Numbered from the stretch's first letter, positions 20,166-30,002 are shown. The stretch: DNA of 64,000 nt from Chelativorans sp. Marseille-P2723 (GCF_902809845.1 NZ_CADDWI010000008.1:434001-498000), one strand, 5' to 3'. Made by a program: numbers and translations. The notes: generated by a model from the letters alone, not told the origin.

Positions 20166-21092
20166 ATGCCGCAACAGCCCCGCCCACTTCCCCAGAGCAT
20201 AGACGAAACCGTCGCGCTTCTTTCGGGCGCAAACTACGTTACCGACCGGGCGCTTGCGACTGTGCTGTTTCTCAGCCTGAGGCTACAGCGGCCCCTGTTT
20301 CTTGAAGGCGAGGCGGGAGTCGGCAAGACGGAGATCGCCAAGGTTCTTGCATCCTCTCTCGGTCGCCAGCTCATTCGGCTGCAGTGTTATGAGGGCCTCG
20401 ATATTTCCTCCGCTGTGTACGAATGGAATTATGCGGCCCAGATGATCGAGATCCGCATGGAGGAGGCCGCCGGCGTCAGCGATCGCAGCGCAATGGAGCG
20501 CAATGTCTTTTCCGAGAAGTACCTTATCAGGCGTCCGGTGCTGGAGGCGCTTGCGGGAAAGGCAGGCGCAGCACCTGTCTTTCTGATCGACGAGCTTGAC
20601 CGCACCGACGAAGCATTTGAGGCCTATCTTCTAGAAATCCTTTCGGACTATCAGGTGACCGTTCCGGAGCTTGGCACCATCCGGGCAGAAGAGCCGCCCA
20701 TCGTAGTCATCACCACCAACCGCACCCGCGAAATCCACGACGCGCTGAAGCGCCGTTGCCTCTATCATTGGGTGGATTATCCCGATGCTGAGCGCGAATT
20801 GGAGATTGTGCGCCGGCGCGTTCCGCATGCCAACCAACGGCTGTCGCGCCAGGTGGTCAGCTATATCCAGAAGCTGCGGCAGATCGACCTGTTCAAGGTC
20901 CCCGGCGTGGCCGAATCGATCGATTGGGCCAATGCGCTTACCGAGCTCGACAAGGTGGCGCTCGATCCTGAGACGATCTCCGACACGTTGGGTGTGCTCC
21001 TGAAGTACCAGGACGACATCGCCAAGGTCCAGGAGGGTGAAGGCAACAGGATACTGGAGGAAGTCAAGGCCGAATTGGCGGCGGTCGGATAG
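20166..21092 (+). CDS. coxD: MoxR-type AAA+ ATPase (CoxD-like)
   Basis: The 308-residue AAA+ protein has Walker A GEAGVGKT (48-55), Walker B VFLIDELDR and the sensor-like ITTNRTRE. MoxR ATPases remodel metallo-enzymes during maturation; CoxD is the version that acts with CoxE on molybdenum CO dehydrogenase. ATG 20166 follows GGAGGCTTC, a good ribosome site. It is followed four bases later by the VWA gene, then by XdhC-type and MocA-like genes, which fixes the assignment to the Cox-type maturation set. The enzyme that is matured is not encoded in the window. Confidence 0.88.
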   Translation: MPQQPRPLPQSIDETVALLSGANYVTDRALATVLFLSLRLQRPLFLEGEAGVGKTEIAKVLASSLGRQLIRLQCYEGLDISSAVYEWNYAAQMIEIRMEEAAGVSDRSAMERNVFSEKYLIRRPVLEALAGKAGAAPVFLIDELDRTDEAFEAYLLEILSDYQVTVPELGTIRAEEPPIVVITTNRTREIHDALKRRCLYHWVDYPDAERELEIVRRRVPHANQRLSRQVVSYIQKLRQIDLFKVPGVAESIDWANALTELDKVALDPETISDTLGVLLKYQDDIAKVQEGEGNRILEEVKAELAAVG

Positions 21093-21096
21093 ATCT

Positions 21097-22344
21097 ATGG
21101 GCCACGCCGATGAGGTGAGTCGGGAGGGCGATCCGCAGGGACGGATTGCCGATAATATCGTCTATTTTGCCAGAGCCTTGCGCAAGGCGGGCTTGCCCAT
21201 AGGGCCTGCCGCCGTTACCGACGCGATTCAAGCTGTGCTTGCGGCCGGTATAGGCTCGCGCGAGGACTTCTACTGGACGCTTCATGCGGTGCTAGTCTCC
21301 CGGCATGAGGATCATAACGTCTTCGACGAGGCGTTTCGGCTTTTCTGGCGCTCGCGCGGACTGATCGAGAAAATGCTCGCCATGCTTTCCCCAGTCGCTC
21401 CGGCGCGAGGGGCGCAGGAGAAGCCGCGCCCGGCGCAAAGCCGCGTAAGCGAAGCGTTGCTCGACAATCAGCATCGTAAGGAGAACCTCCACGAGGAGGT
21501 CGAGATCGAAGCCCGCCTTTCGATCTCCTCGCGCGAGGTGCTGCGCAAGAAGGACTTTGCACAGATGACGGCTGAGGAATTGGTTCAGGCCCGACAGGCG
21601 ATTGCCGAGCTTGTCCTGCCGGACGACCGGGTTCTTACGCGCCGTTTCCGTACCGATCCGTCCGGCAGGCGTATAGACCCGCGGGCCATGATGCGTCTTG
21701 GCCTGCGCACCGGAGGCGATTTCATCGTTCCGTGCTACCGCTCACCGCGGCAGGTATATCCGCCGCTTGTGGTGCTAGCCGATATTTCCGGCTCGATGAG
21801 CCAGTACACGCGCATTTTCCTGCACTTCCAGCATGCGCTGACGGAGAACCGCCGCCGCGTTTCAAGCTTCGTCTTCGGCACGCGGCTTACCAACCTTACC
21901 CGGCAGTTGAAAAACCGCGACCCGGACGAGGCGCTGGCAGAGTGTGCGTCCGCTGTCGAAGACTGGTCCGGCGGCACGCGCATCGGCGAGGCCATCGGCA
22001 CCTTCAACCGCCTGTGGTCGCGCCGCTTGCTCGGACAAGGCGCGGTGGTGCTTCTCATCACAGACGGCCTTGAACGCGACGACACCGACACTCTTTCGCA
22101 GGAAACGGCGCGGTTGAGGCGATCCTGCCGCCGGCTTATCTGGCTCAACCCACTGCTGCGTTTCGAAGGCTTCGAAGCCCGGGCGCGGGGCGTTCGGGCA
22201 ATGTTACCGCATGTGGACGAGATGAGGCCGGTGCATACGCTGGAAGCCATGTCCGACCTTTGCGCTGCGCTTTCTGCTTCACCGCTGCAAAGGTTGCGCA
22301 GCGGCCGGCCGGGAACGGGGATTGGCAAGCGAGTTGCCTCATGA
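21097..22344 (+). CDS. coxE: VWA-domain CoxE-family protein
   Basis: The 415-residue protein has a long charged N-terminal region and a C-terminal von Willebrand A domain with the MIDAS motif DISGSMS in VVLADISGSMSQYTR, followed by GGTRIGEAI. CoxE-family proteins work with the MoxR ATPase to insert the sulphur and copper into CO dehydrogenase or to mature related molybdenum hydroxylases. I use ATG 21097, four bases after the coxD stop. The spacing and order match cox clusters elsewhere. The fourth gene onward handles the molybdenum cofactor. Confidence 0.9.
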   Translation: MGHADEVSREGDPQGRIADNIVYFARALRKAGLPIGPAAVTDAIQAVLAAGIGSREDFYWTLHAVLVSRHEDHNVFDEAFRLFWRSRGLIEKMLAMLSPVAPARGAQEKPRPAQSRVSEALLDNQHRKENLHEEVEIEARLSISSREVLRKKDFAQMTAEELVQARQAIAELVLPDDRVLTRRFRTDPSGRRIDPRAMMRLGLRTGGDFIVPCYRSPRQVYPPLVVLADISGSMSQYTRIFLHFQHALTENRRRVSSFVFGTRLTNLTRQLKNRDPDEALAECASAVEDWSGGTRIGEAIGTFNRLWSRRLLGQGAVVLLITDGLERDDTDTLSQETARLRRSCRRLIWLNPLLRFEGFEARARGVRAMLPHVDEMRPVHTLEAMSDLCAALSASPLQRLRSGRPGTGIGKRVAS

Positions 22345-22392
22345 TGATACTGGCACGTGTACAGTATCGGTTCAGAATCGGAGTGAGCGGAT

Positions 22393-22731
22393 ATGTCCCA
22401 GACCATGCAATCGGCGCCGCCGAAGGACCCTCTGACGATCGCGGAGGAGTGGCTGAAGGACGGCAAGGAGGTTGCTATCGCGACTGTCATTGAGACGTGG
22501 GGGTCGGCCCCAAGGCCCATTGGCAGCCATCTTGTGATCAATAAAGATGGCCTCTTTGAAGGATCCGTCTCCGGGGGCTGTGTGGAGGGCGCCGTGGTGA
22601 CCGAGGCAGCGGACGTGATAGCCGATGGCAAGCCGCGCCTGCTCGAGTTCGGCGTCGCCGATGAAACCGCATGGGAGGTCGGTCTTTCCTGCGGCGGACG
22701 CATCAAGGTCTATGTGGAGCGGCTGGGCTGA
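22393..22731 (+). CDS. XdhC/CoxI family protein, N-terminal-domain half
   Basis: This 112-residue protein consists only of the XdhC_CoxI N-terminal domain, with VIETWGSAPRPIGSHLVI, the SVSGGCVEGAVV core, and SCGGRIKVYVE at the end. XdhC proteins bind the molybdenum cofactor, help its sulphuration and hand it to xanthine dehydrogenase-like enzymes. The C-terminal Rossmann half is encoded separately by the next gene, five bases downstream. In many bacteria the halves are one chain. Function is inferred from family and context. Confidence 0.9.
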   Translation: MSQTMQSAPPKDPLTIAEEWLKDGKEVAIATVIETWGSAPRPIGSHLVINKDGLFEGSVSGGCVEGAVVTEAADVIADGKPRLLEFGVADETAWEVGLSCGGRIKVYVERLG

Positions 22732-22735
22732 CATC

Positions 22736-23443
22736 ATGGACCCTCATTCCCTAACGAAGCTCAACCAGTGCCGCCGGGAACGCCGGGCGGCAATCCTGCT
22801 CACCGATCTGGGTGACGGCAGTGACCGTGTGATTGTTGAGGGCGATGCCGTTGACGGAGCATTGGGCGATGCGGTTGCAAACGCCTTCCGCTCCGGCAAG
22901 TCCGGCACGAGGGAAGTGGATGGCCGCGCATTTTTTCTCAATGTGCATCTGCCTCCACCGCGGCTTGTGATGATCGGCGCTGTCCATATCAGCCAGGCGC
23001 TGGCTCCCATGGCGGCCATTGCCGGTTTCGACCTGCAGATCATCGACCCGCGTACCGCCTTTGCTTCGCCAGAGCGCTTCCCGAATGTGCGGCTCGATGC
23101 CGAATGGCCGGAGGACGTTCTTGCCAGAGAACCCCTTGATGCTTACTGCGCCTTGGCAGCACTTACCCATGATCCGAAGATCGATGATCCGGCTCTGACA
23201 GCGGCACTGAAGGCAGATTGCTTTTATATTGGGGCGCTCGGCAGCCGGAAAACCCACGCCCGGCGCGTGGAGCGCCTCACAGCAGCAGAAATTTCCAGCG
23301 CTTCGATCGGGCGCATCCGGGCGCCGATCGGCCTGGCGATCGGTGCCGCAAGTCCGGCGGAAATTGCCGTTGCCGTCCTAGCGGAGATAATCGAGGCGCT
23401 GCGCTCACGCGGGGTTGGCGCTGAAAGGGGAAAAGCAGCATGA
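22736..23443 (+). CDS. XdhC family protein, Rossmann-domain half (CoxF-like)
   Basis: The 235-residue protein has a variable N-terminal part and the XdhC_C Rossmann domain, seen in RLVMIGAVHISQALAPMA, FDLQIIDPR, and the closing GALGSRKTHARRVERL and IRAPIGLAIGAASPAEIA. These features belong to XdhC-type molybdenum-cofactor chaperones. Start ATG 22736 is directly after the half-sized XdhC gene. Its last four bases overlap the start of the MocA-like gene (ATGA), so translation is coupled. Confidence 0.88.
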   Translation: MDPHSLTKLNQCRRERRAAILLTDLGDGSDRVIVEGDAVDGALGDAVANAFRSGKSGTREVDGRAFFLNVHLPPPRLVMIGAVHISQALAPMAAIAGFDLQIIDPRTAFASPERFPNVRLDAEWPEDVLAREPLDAYCALAALTHDPKIDDPALTAALKADCFYIGALGSRKTHARRVERLTAAEISSASIGRIRAPIGLAIGAASPAEIAVAVLAEIIEALRSRGVGAERGKAA

Positions 23444-25056
23444 AGTTCGGTCCCGTTGCCGTGGAGGAGGCGAAGGGCGCCATTCTCGCTCATGCAATGG
23501 TGGCGGAAGATTTGCGCCTGCGCAAGGCACACCGCCTTACGGCAGAGGATGTGGAGGCACTTGCCCGGGCAGGCATCCGCGAGGTGGTGGCGGCTGTTCT
23601 CGATCCCGACGACCTGGATGAAAATCTCGCTGCTGACCGTGTCGCCCGCGCATTGCGAACGGTGCATGTCGAAACGCGGGCACCATCTACCGGCCGTGTA
23701 AATCTGCATGCCACCGAAGCAGGGATCTTCATGGTCGAGCCGCGGGTGATCGACGCTATCAACCGCATCGACCCAGCAATCACCATAGCCACACTCGCTC
23801 CTTACGCCAGGGTTGAGGCGGGGCAGATGGTGGCAACGGTCAAGATCATTCCGTTTGCGGTGCCGGAAAATCTCATAGCGCAGGCCGAGACCGCGTGTCG
23901 CGCCATGGAGGCTTTTTCCGTGCAGCCTTTTCTGCCGCGTCGTATCGCCCTTGTACAGACCGTTCTGCCCGGCGTGAAGATGAGCGTGCTGGACAAGACC
24001 ACGCGCATGACCAAAGCGCGTTTATCACGCTCAGGCAGCAGGATCGTTGCGGAGCTGCGCCCGCCGCACCGGGAGGAAGCGGTGGCGGAAGCCATCCGTT
24101 CGCAGGCTGCAGACGCCGACATGCTTCTTATCTTTGGCGTTTCGGCAGTTTGCGACGAAGACGACGTCATACCGGCTGCGATCAGGCGCGCGGGCGGCAA
24201 GGTGTTACGTGTCGGCATGCCTGTCGACCCTGGCAATCTGCTGGTGCTGGGGACATTCGATGGCAAGACGGTAATGGGAGTTCCGGGGTGTGCGCGAAGT
24301 CCCAAGCTCAATGGCTTCGACTGGGTTCTTGACCGCCTCGTGGCCGGCCTTGACGTAACGCCGGAGGAGATCGGCGGCATGGGTGTGGGTGGGCTGCTGA
24401 TGGAGATCCCCACCCGGCCACAACCGCGAGAGACGCTCAGCCGCAACATGTCTCCAAAGGTATGGGCGGTTTTGCTCGCTGCTGGTCAATCCCGCCGCAT
24501 GGCGCCTGCCAACAAGTTGCTCGTAGAATTTGAGGGAAAGCCGCTTGTGCGGCGTACCGCAGAGCGTCTTCTGGACTGTGCCGTGGCCGCCACTGTTGTG
24601 GTGCTCGGTCATGAAGCTGCCGCCGTCAGCCGTGCTTTGTCCGGGCTCAGCCTGCGCAAGGCGGAAAATGCTGATTACGCCAGCGGGCTTGCCAGCTCGC
24701 TGAAGGTGGGCGTGCGCAATGTGCCACCCTCCGCCGATGGTGTGCTGATCGCGCTGTCAGACATGCCGGGCATCTCCACGGCCGATCTGGATCTGCTGAT
24801 CAAGACGTTTGTCGAAGCAGGCGGAAAGGCAGTCGTGCGTGCCACGCACAATGGGAAGCGGGGCAATCCAGTCATTCTACCGCGCGTGCTTTTCTCGGAA
24901 ATTGAGCAGCTTGAAGGGGATGTCGGTGCGCGGCAGATCATCGAGGCATCGGCGCTTGAAGTGATTGATGTCGAGATTGGCTGTGCCGCCAGTTTCGATG
25001 TTGATACGCCGGAGGCGCTGGAGCTCGCGCGCGGCGCGCTTGTCGGGCAGGAATGA
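23440..25056 (+). CDS. Molybdopterin-binding / nucleotidyltransferase fusion (MocA-like)
   Basis: The 538-residue protein combines a molybdopterin-binding (MoeA/MogA-like) region (about 1-335) with an NTP-transferase domain (about 338-535). The latter opens with AVLLAAGQSRRMAPANKLL, the signature of MobA/MocA enzymes that add CMP or GMP to molybdopterin. Such fusions probably make the cytosine-dinucleotide form used by xanthine dehydrogenase-type enzymes. The N-terminal half contains GVSAVCDEDDVIP and GMPVDPGNLL, usual for this fusion family. It ends the maturation operon. Confidence 0.88.
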   Translation: MKFGPVAVEEAKGAILAHAMVAEDLRLRKAHRLTAEDVEALARAGIREVVAAVLDPDDLDENLAADRVARALRTVHVETRAPSTGRVNLHATEAGIFMVEPRVIDAINRIDPAITIATLAPYARVEAGQMVATVKIIPFAVPENLIAQAETACRAMEAFSVQPFLPRRIALVQTVLPGVKMSVLDKTTRMTKARLSRSGSRIVAELRPPHREEAVAEAIRSQAADADMLLIFGVSAVCDEDDVIPAAIRRAGGKVLRVGMPVDPGNLLVLGTFDGKTVMGVPGCARSPKLNGFDWVLDRLVAGLDVTPEEIGGMGVGGLLMEIPTRPQPRETLSRNMSPKVWAVLLAAGQSRRMAPANKLLVEFEGKPLVRRTAERLLDCAVAATVVVLGHEAAAVSRALSGLSLRKAENADYASGLASSLKVGVRNVPPSADGVLIALSDMPGISTADLDLLIKTFVEAGGKAVVRATHNGKRGNPVILPRVLFSEIEQLEGDVGARQIIEASALEVIDVEIGCAASFDVDTPEALELARGALVGQE

Positions 25057-25063
25057 GGCCGCT

Positions 25064-25978
25064 TTGCGTGCATGGTTGATGTGGGCGGCGCTCCTTGGCC
25101 TGGCCTTCAGCGCTTCGCCGGCCCAGACCTGGGAGCTTGCTCCCTTCAAGGACCGCCTCTTTGCCTATCCACCCGTGCTCGAACAGCGGGATGGCGGCGC
25201 CTATCGCATTGTCGACTACCGCGAGCAGCGCGACATAAACGGCCGCGACGCAGTGCCGGAGCGCAGGGCGCACAGCCGCTACCTGTCGCTAGGCATACGC
25301 CGCCTGCAGCGTGATCTTGCAGTTCGCAGCGAGGCGGGCTCAATTGCGCATCATGCCGTGGGCGAAGCCGAAGGAGCGATCGCGATCACGGTCTATCTCC
25401 ATGGCCAAGGCGGGAACCGTCATCAAGGCATGAACGACTATTCTTTCGGAGGAAATTTTAACCGCATCAAGAATCTCATGGCGCGCAATGGGGGCCTATA
25501 CCTGTCGCCGGATTTTTCCGATTTCGGTGCGCGGGGTGCACGAGAAGTGGCTGAACTCTTGAGTTATTATACCGCCCGTTCGCCCCAGGCTCCGATCTTT
25601 ATCGCCTGTGGTTCGATGGGAGGGGCACTGTGCTGGCGGCTTGCGAGGAATGCGAAGCTGGCGCCCCGGCTTGGCGGGCTGCTTCTGCTAGGCTCGTTTC
25701 CGGATGAAGGCTTCCTCACCTCCGCAGCCTTCAGGCGGAATGTGCCGGTGTTTTTCGGACATGGAAGCCGTGATACCGTCTTTCCGGTCGAAACGCAGGA
25801 AGCACTGTACGCGCGCATCCGCAAGGTTGCACCGGGCTATCCCGTACGCTTCGTCCGTTTCGAGACAGGCACGCACGGTACGCCCATCCGCATGACTGAC
25901 TGGCGGGACACGCTCAACTGGATGCTGACACGCGGCGTCAAGGGCCGGTCAGATAGTCCAGCACGGTTTCAGGATTGA
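25064..25978 (+). CDS. Secreted alpha/beta-hydrolase of unknown substrate
   Basis: The protein has an N-terminal signal-like stretch (LRAWLMWAALLGLAFSASPAQT) and then a hydrolase fold with VYLHGQGGN as oxyanion-hole loop, nucleophile elbow CGSMGGA, acid in GSRDTVFP and His in TGTHGTPI. I place the start at TTG 25064, with AGG upstream just after the MocA stop; ATG 25079 is the main alternative. The gene probably shares the preceding transcript. Its 3' end overlaps the convergent next gene by 41 bp. No substrate can be inferred. Confidence 0.75.
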   Translation: MRAWLMWAALLGLAFSASPAQTWELAPFKDRLFAYPPVLEQRDGGAYRIVDYREQRDINGRDAVPERRAHSRYLSLGIRRLQRDLAVRSEAGSIAHHAVGEAEGAIAITVYLHGQGGNRHQGMNDYSFGGNFNRIKNLMARNGGLYLSPDFSDFGARGAREVAELLSYYTARSPQAPIFIACGSMGGALCWRLARNAKLAPRLGGLLLLGSFPDEGFLTSAAFRRNVPVFFGHGSRDTVFPVETQEALYARIRKVAPGYPVRFVRFETGTHGTPIRMTDWRDTLNWMLTRGVKGRSDSPARFQD

Positions 25979-26996
25979 TCTTCCCGTCATAGGAAGCATC
26001 CACTTCATAGCGGACGAGGGAAAAAGAGCCCGAGCGGAACATCCACACGCCGTTCGACGAAGCATCTCCGAGGCCGCGCCACATTGCGCGGGACGATATC
26101 GTCAACTCCTGCGGATCGAACGAGGAGTTCACAAGCAGACCCTCGGTCTTGTAGCCGACGATCAGTATTTCCTCCACGGCAGCGTCGGGATCATCGTTTT
26201 CGTAGCGGATGTCGAGGTCTGGCACCGCGAACTGCAAGGGGGAAAGCTCGCCGAAATCATTTGCGAGAACATAGGCGTGCCTTTCGTTATAGGCACCGCG
26301 TGAGCAGAAGAAGCGGAACAGATGCGCTTCCCTCGGTTCTTCCTCCGGCCCATCATAGGCATAGTTGAAGCGGATCGCATGGCTTTGCGGCTCGTCCGCC
26401 GTCTCCATCATCCTGTCAGGACACTCATCTTCATAGACCGTGTCGAACAGGCGCTTTGCGCGTTCCTCAAGGGGCAGCGCGGGCAGTGCTTCGCCATTGC
26501 CGCAGTTTGCAGGAAGCTGCATCTCAAGCGGTTCATTCAGCTCCCCGGCCTCCAACCTACCGCTCTCGATCTGGAGCGGCTGATAGGGCGTTGTCTGGAC
26601 GGAAGGCTGGATGAAGCGCAGCGTGTAACATCCCTTAAACACCTGCTCGCTCCCGTCGGTGCCATAGGCGCGGATTGCTACCGGGATCCCATAGAAGATG
26701 CTGCCAGCCGCTCCATCTGCGGTCACAGCACCTGTGGTTACTTCCACCCTCTGCGTTTTCTCATAACCTTTTTTATAATCATCGAGGCTCTGTGCGGGCG
26801 GCGTTCCGAAATAGGCATATGCGCGGGCATATTCCTTGCGGTTGATTGCATTGTAGAGCGAGCGAACCAGCACCTCGGGGGACGAACGGTCGTCCAGATA
26901 GGCAGCTTCAGCTCTTGCGGCCTGAGGCCCCGCCGCCAAGGTTAGCCCTGCCATCAGCCACAGACGCTTAATCATCGGGTTCAGCTTCGTTCCCAT
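25938..26996 (-). CDS. Secreted protein of unknown function
   Basis: The 352-residue protein starts at ATG 26996 with a signal peptide (IKRLWLMAGLTLAAGPQAARA). The mature part has a long region with SPEVLVRSLYNAINRKEYARAYAYF, which resembles NTF2-like or DUF1176-type openings, and paired cysteines (CYTLRF, CGNG, DECPD, FFCSRG) that suggest disulphides. The C-terminal third has GLGDASSNGVWMFRSG, a segment seen in DUF1176 proteins. I am not certain of the family. Longer starts upstream would run into sequence without a signal peptide. Confidence 0.7.
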   Translation of the reverse strand: MGTKLNPMIKRLWLMAGLTLAAGPQAARAEAAYLDDRSSPEVLVRSLYNAINRKEYARAYAYFGTPPAQSLDDYKKGYEKTQRVEVTTGAVTADGAAGSIFYGIPVAIRAYGTDGSEQVFKGCYTLRFIQPSVQTTPYQPLQIESGRLEAGELNEPLEMQLPANCGNGEALPALPLEERAKRLFDTVYEDECPDRMMETADEPQSHAIRFNYAYDGPEEEPREAHLFRFFCSRGAYNERHAYVLANDFGELSPLQFAVPDLDIRYENDDPDAAVEEILIVGYKTEGLLVNSSFDPQELTISSRAMWRGLGDASSNGVWMFRSGSFSLVRYEVDASYDGKINPETVLDYLTGP

Positions 26997-27097
26997 GCTC
27001 TTACTGCAATCAATCGATCCACCTGGAACGTCATAACATGAGTCGTGTACGCGCGCAGGTGAGGGCTGGAGCCGACCGCAGCCGATACATGAAAATT

Positions 27098-28492
27098 TCA
27101 GCTCACCGGCGGCAGCGTTGTGCGCCCCAACCACCGCCAAATCAGGAGACAGGCCACCACCGACAGCCCTGCACAAAGCCCAATCCAGATGCCGGAACCG
27201 CCGAAACCCAGGTGAAAGGCTAGAACGATGCCCAGAGGCAGGCCAACTCCCCAATAGCCGATCGCGCCATAGATCATCGGGACAGTGGTATCGTGCAGTC
27301 CGCGCAACATGCCGGATGTCACCGCTTGCGCACCGTCGGCGATCTGGAAGAATGCGGCGAATGCCAGGAAGGTGGTTGCCAGTGAAATGACCTTCTGGTT
27401 TTGCGGATCATTGAGATCGATGAAGCCGGCAATGAGCAGGCGCGGCGCGAAGAACATCACCAGCGCCATGAAAGCCATAAAGCTCACGCCCATGATGAAA
27501 GCCGTCCAGCCGGCACGTGTGACGGCTACAGCATTGCGCGCCCCAAAGGCGCGGCCAACCCGCACGGTGACGGCTTGTCCCAGCCCCATCGGTACCATGA
27601 AGCTTACCGAAGCGATCTGGACGGCGATCGCGTGAGCGGCAAGCGATACGGTGTCGATTAATCCCATCAGCAGCGCGGCGAGATTGAAGACCGAGACCTC
27701 GAAGGTTAGGATTGCGGCTATCGGCAGGCCAAGGCGAACAAGCTTGCGAAAACGCGGCCAGTCAGACCGCCAGAAGCGGCCGAAGATTCGGTAACGCCTG
27801 AACTGCCGCTCGGTAACGACCACTACCGTCATGCCGGCGAACATGAGCAGGCTTGAAACCGTCGTCGCTAGCCCTGCGCCGGTTACCTCTAGGCGCGGCA
27901 TGCCAAGATTGCCGAAGATAAGCATCCAATTGGCAAGCGCATTGAAGCCTACGCAGGAAAAGGCGATGACGAGCGCCCACCCCGGCCGTTCCAAGGCTGA
28001 GATGAAGGAACGCAGCACAATGTAGCCGAGATAGGGCAGCATTGCCCATTGCAACGCACGCATGTAGCTGGCGGCTGCCGCACTCAACGCCGGATCTTGC
28101 CCCATGAAGAGAAGAACTTCCTCGGTATGCCAGAGAACAGCCCAGATGGGCAACGTCACGGCCACGGCAAGCCAAAGAGCCTGGCGTGCGGTTCGCCGCA
28201 CCTCTCTTACGGATTGTACACGCCGGCCCAAGCTGCTCGCCATCAATGGCGAGGCGGCACCGACGAGGCCGAGGCCGAAGATCATTGGCAGGAAGTAGAG
28301 ATTGTGGCCGAGCGTACCGGCAGCCATGGCCTGGGGCGAGAGACGGCCCAGCATCATGACATCCGTTACGGTCATGGCGGTCTGAGCCAGATTGGTCAGA
28401 ATCATCGGCCAAGCCAGCGCCAGAGTGGCGCGGGCCTCGACAAGCCAGGAATTGACCTGAGGCGCTCCTGCGCCCGCAGCCAAAGTTGTCAT
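27098..28492 (-). CDS. MATE-family efflux transporter (NorM-like)
   Basis: The 464-residue protein has twelve predicted membrane segments in two similar halves, with LAWPMILTNLAQTAMTVTD in the first and AVTRAGWTAFIMGV-type helices in the second. MATE pumps export drugs or metabolites in exchange for sodium or protons. ATG 28492 gives a normal N-terminus with a polar 20-residue lead. It lies apart from neighbours on both sides: a secreted-protein gene downstream in the same direction and a divergent GH25 gene upstream. Confidence 0.9.
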   Translation of the reverse strand: MTTLAAGAGAPQVNSWLVEARATLALAWPMILTNLAQTAMTVTDVMMLGRLSPQAMAAGTLGHNLYFLPMIFGLGLVGAASPLMASSLGRRVQSVREVRRTARQALWLAVAVTLPIWAVLWHTEEVLLFMGQDPALSAAAASYMRALQWAMLPYLGYIVLRSFISALERPGWALVIAFSCVGFNALANWMLIFGNLGMPRLEVTGAGLATTVSSLLMFAGMTVVVVTERQFRRYRIFGRFWRSDWPRFRKLVRLGLPIAAILTFEVSVFNLAALLMGLIDTVSLAAHAIAVQIASVSFMVPMGLGQAVTVRVGRAFGARNAVAVTRAGWTAFIMGVSFMAFMALVMFFAPRLLIAGFIDLNDPQNQKVISLATTFLAFAAFFQIADGAQAVTSGMLRGLHDTTVPMIYGAIGYWGVGLPLGIVLAFHLGFGGSGIWIGLCAGLSVVACLLIWRWLGRTTLPPVS

Positions 28493-28799
28493 GACCGTGC
28501 TTTCCTTGGATCGTGGCGGCTCTTCGTCCGCAATATGCGGAAGGTGCTACTCTCTACCGCTGACCGGGGTAGATTTCCACTGGCTAAACAAGCCAAAATA
28601 TCCTTAGCAGAATGAAGCGGATTGATTTTCCGCCTACCTCAATCGGCAACTTCTGTAATGACGTTGCTTCGTCTGCCCGAAGCGGGGGTAGTTGTTAACA
28701 AAACAATTTAAACTTTCTTGTCTATTTCCTGCCAAGGATCAAAGTTCGAGCTGCCCGGCGCCACCCGCGCCAGTCCCGTGCATCCGGTACAGGTTGTCC

Positions 28800-29786
28800 A
28801 TGCGTACGCCTCCGCTCCTGGTTCTTCTTGTTGCGTGCCTGAGTTTATCCGGCTGTTCGAACAGATCAATGATAGACGGATTGCAGATTTCGAAGCCTTC
28901 CGGTGAGGTGACGAGTTCAATCATTCGTCCCGACGCGCCGGTGCAGGGCAGCGCGGGTGCGAGCGTAGGCTATCCCATGGATGTGGAAAGTGTGATTGCA
29001 GCACTTGCCGAACCTGACCAGGCTGACGCCCAGGCGCTTCAGCAGGTGGCGATGATTGTCCCACGTCCGCCGGCAAATGGCAGGATCCACAGAAGCCGCT
29101 TCCGCGATGCCAAACCCGTCAATTTTGGCCGGATCACGCCGCAGCAACATGCTGTGCATGGCGTGGACGTCTCGCGTTGGCAAGGCGAGATCGACTGGGT
29201 GAAGCTGAAAGAGCAGGGGGCCAACTTTGCCTATATCAAGGCAACCGATGGGGGGGATCATCTCGATCCGATGTTCCGCCGGAACTGGGAAGCCACACGC
29301 AGGGCTGGCATTCCACGTGGAGCCTATCACTTCTTCTACTGGTGCCGGCCGGCTTCCGAGCAGGCCGACTGGTTCATACGCAATGTTCCGAAAGAGCCGG
29401 GTGCTCTCCCACCCGTCCTCGACGTGGAATGGAACCATTTGTCGAACTGCAAGCGCCGTCCTCCGCGCGAGGAGGTTCTGAAGAAGATGCAGATCTTCAT
29501 GGATCGCGTGGAGCGGCACTATGGCCAGCGCCCGATCATATACACTCCGCCCGACTTCTACCGTGATAATCTGAAAGGAGCGTTTCCGAACCATCCCTTC
29601 TGGCTGCGCTCGGTCGCCGCGCACCCCTCAAAGGTCTATCCGGGGCGCGACTGGGTGTTCTGGCAATATTCAGGCTCCGGTCTTGGCCATGGTGTGGATG
29701 GGAAAATCGACCTTAACGTGTTTCACGGCAATGAAGCTATGTGGTGGCAATGGCTTAGCCAGCGAGCGGGTCGGGCGGCCGGTTGA
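28800..29786 (+). CDS. GH25 lysozyme-like lipoprotein
   Basis: The 328-residue protein begins at ATG 28800 with a lipobox (LSLSGC, Cys19), a spacer of about 95 residues, and a glycoside hydrolase family 25 domain (about 118-325). Catalytic candidates are Asp123 in GVDVSRWQG and the pair Asp208/Glu210 in PVLDVEWN. GH25 enzymes cut the muramic acid linkage of peptidoglycan. A lipid anchor would hold it at the membrane, facing the cell wall, where it may serve in wall remodelling. Its promoter lies in the divergent region from the MATE gene. Confidence 0.9.
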   Translation: MRTPPLLVLLVACLSLSGCSNRSMIDGLQISKPSGEVTSSIIRPDAPVQGSAGASVGYPMDVESVIAALAEPDQADAQALQQVAMIVPRPPANGRIHRSRFRDAKPVNFGRITPQQHAVHGVDVSRWQGEIDWVKLKEQGANFAYIKATDGGDHLDPMFRRNWEATRRAGIPRGAYHFFYWCRPASEQADWFIRNVPKEPGALPPVLDVEWNHLSNCKRRPPREEVLKKMQIFMDRVERHYGQRPIIYTPPDFYRDNLKGAFPNHPFWLRSVAAHPSKVYPGRDWVFWQYSGSGLGHGVDGKIDLNVFHGNEAMWWQWLSQRAGRAAG

Positions 29787-30002
29787 GCACTGCCTTTGAA
29801 GTTGACGGTTGATTACATCAACGCTCGCCCTAGTTTTATGAGGAGCGATCCTGCGGATCGGCATTTCAGCGACGTTTGGCTTGCCCGCAGAAGGTCCTGA
29901 GCTTGCCTCCGGCCTCTGATTGCGGATGCGTCCCAACCGGCTGGTGAAGCCTGAGGAGGGTACGGGTCCCGTCCCACTTTCCCCTCAGCGTGGAGGATTT
30001 CA

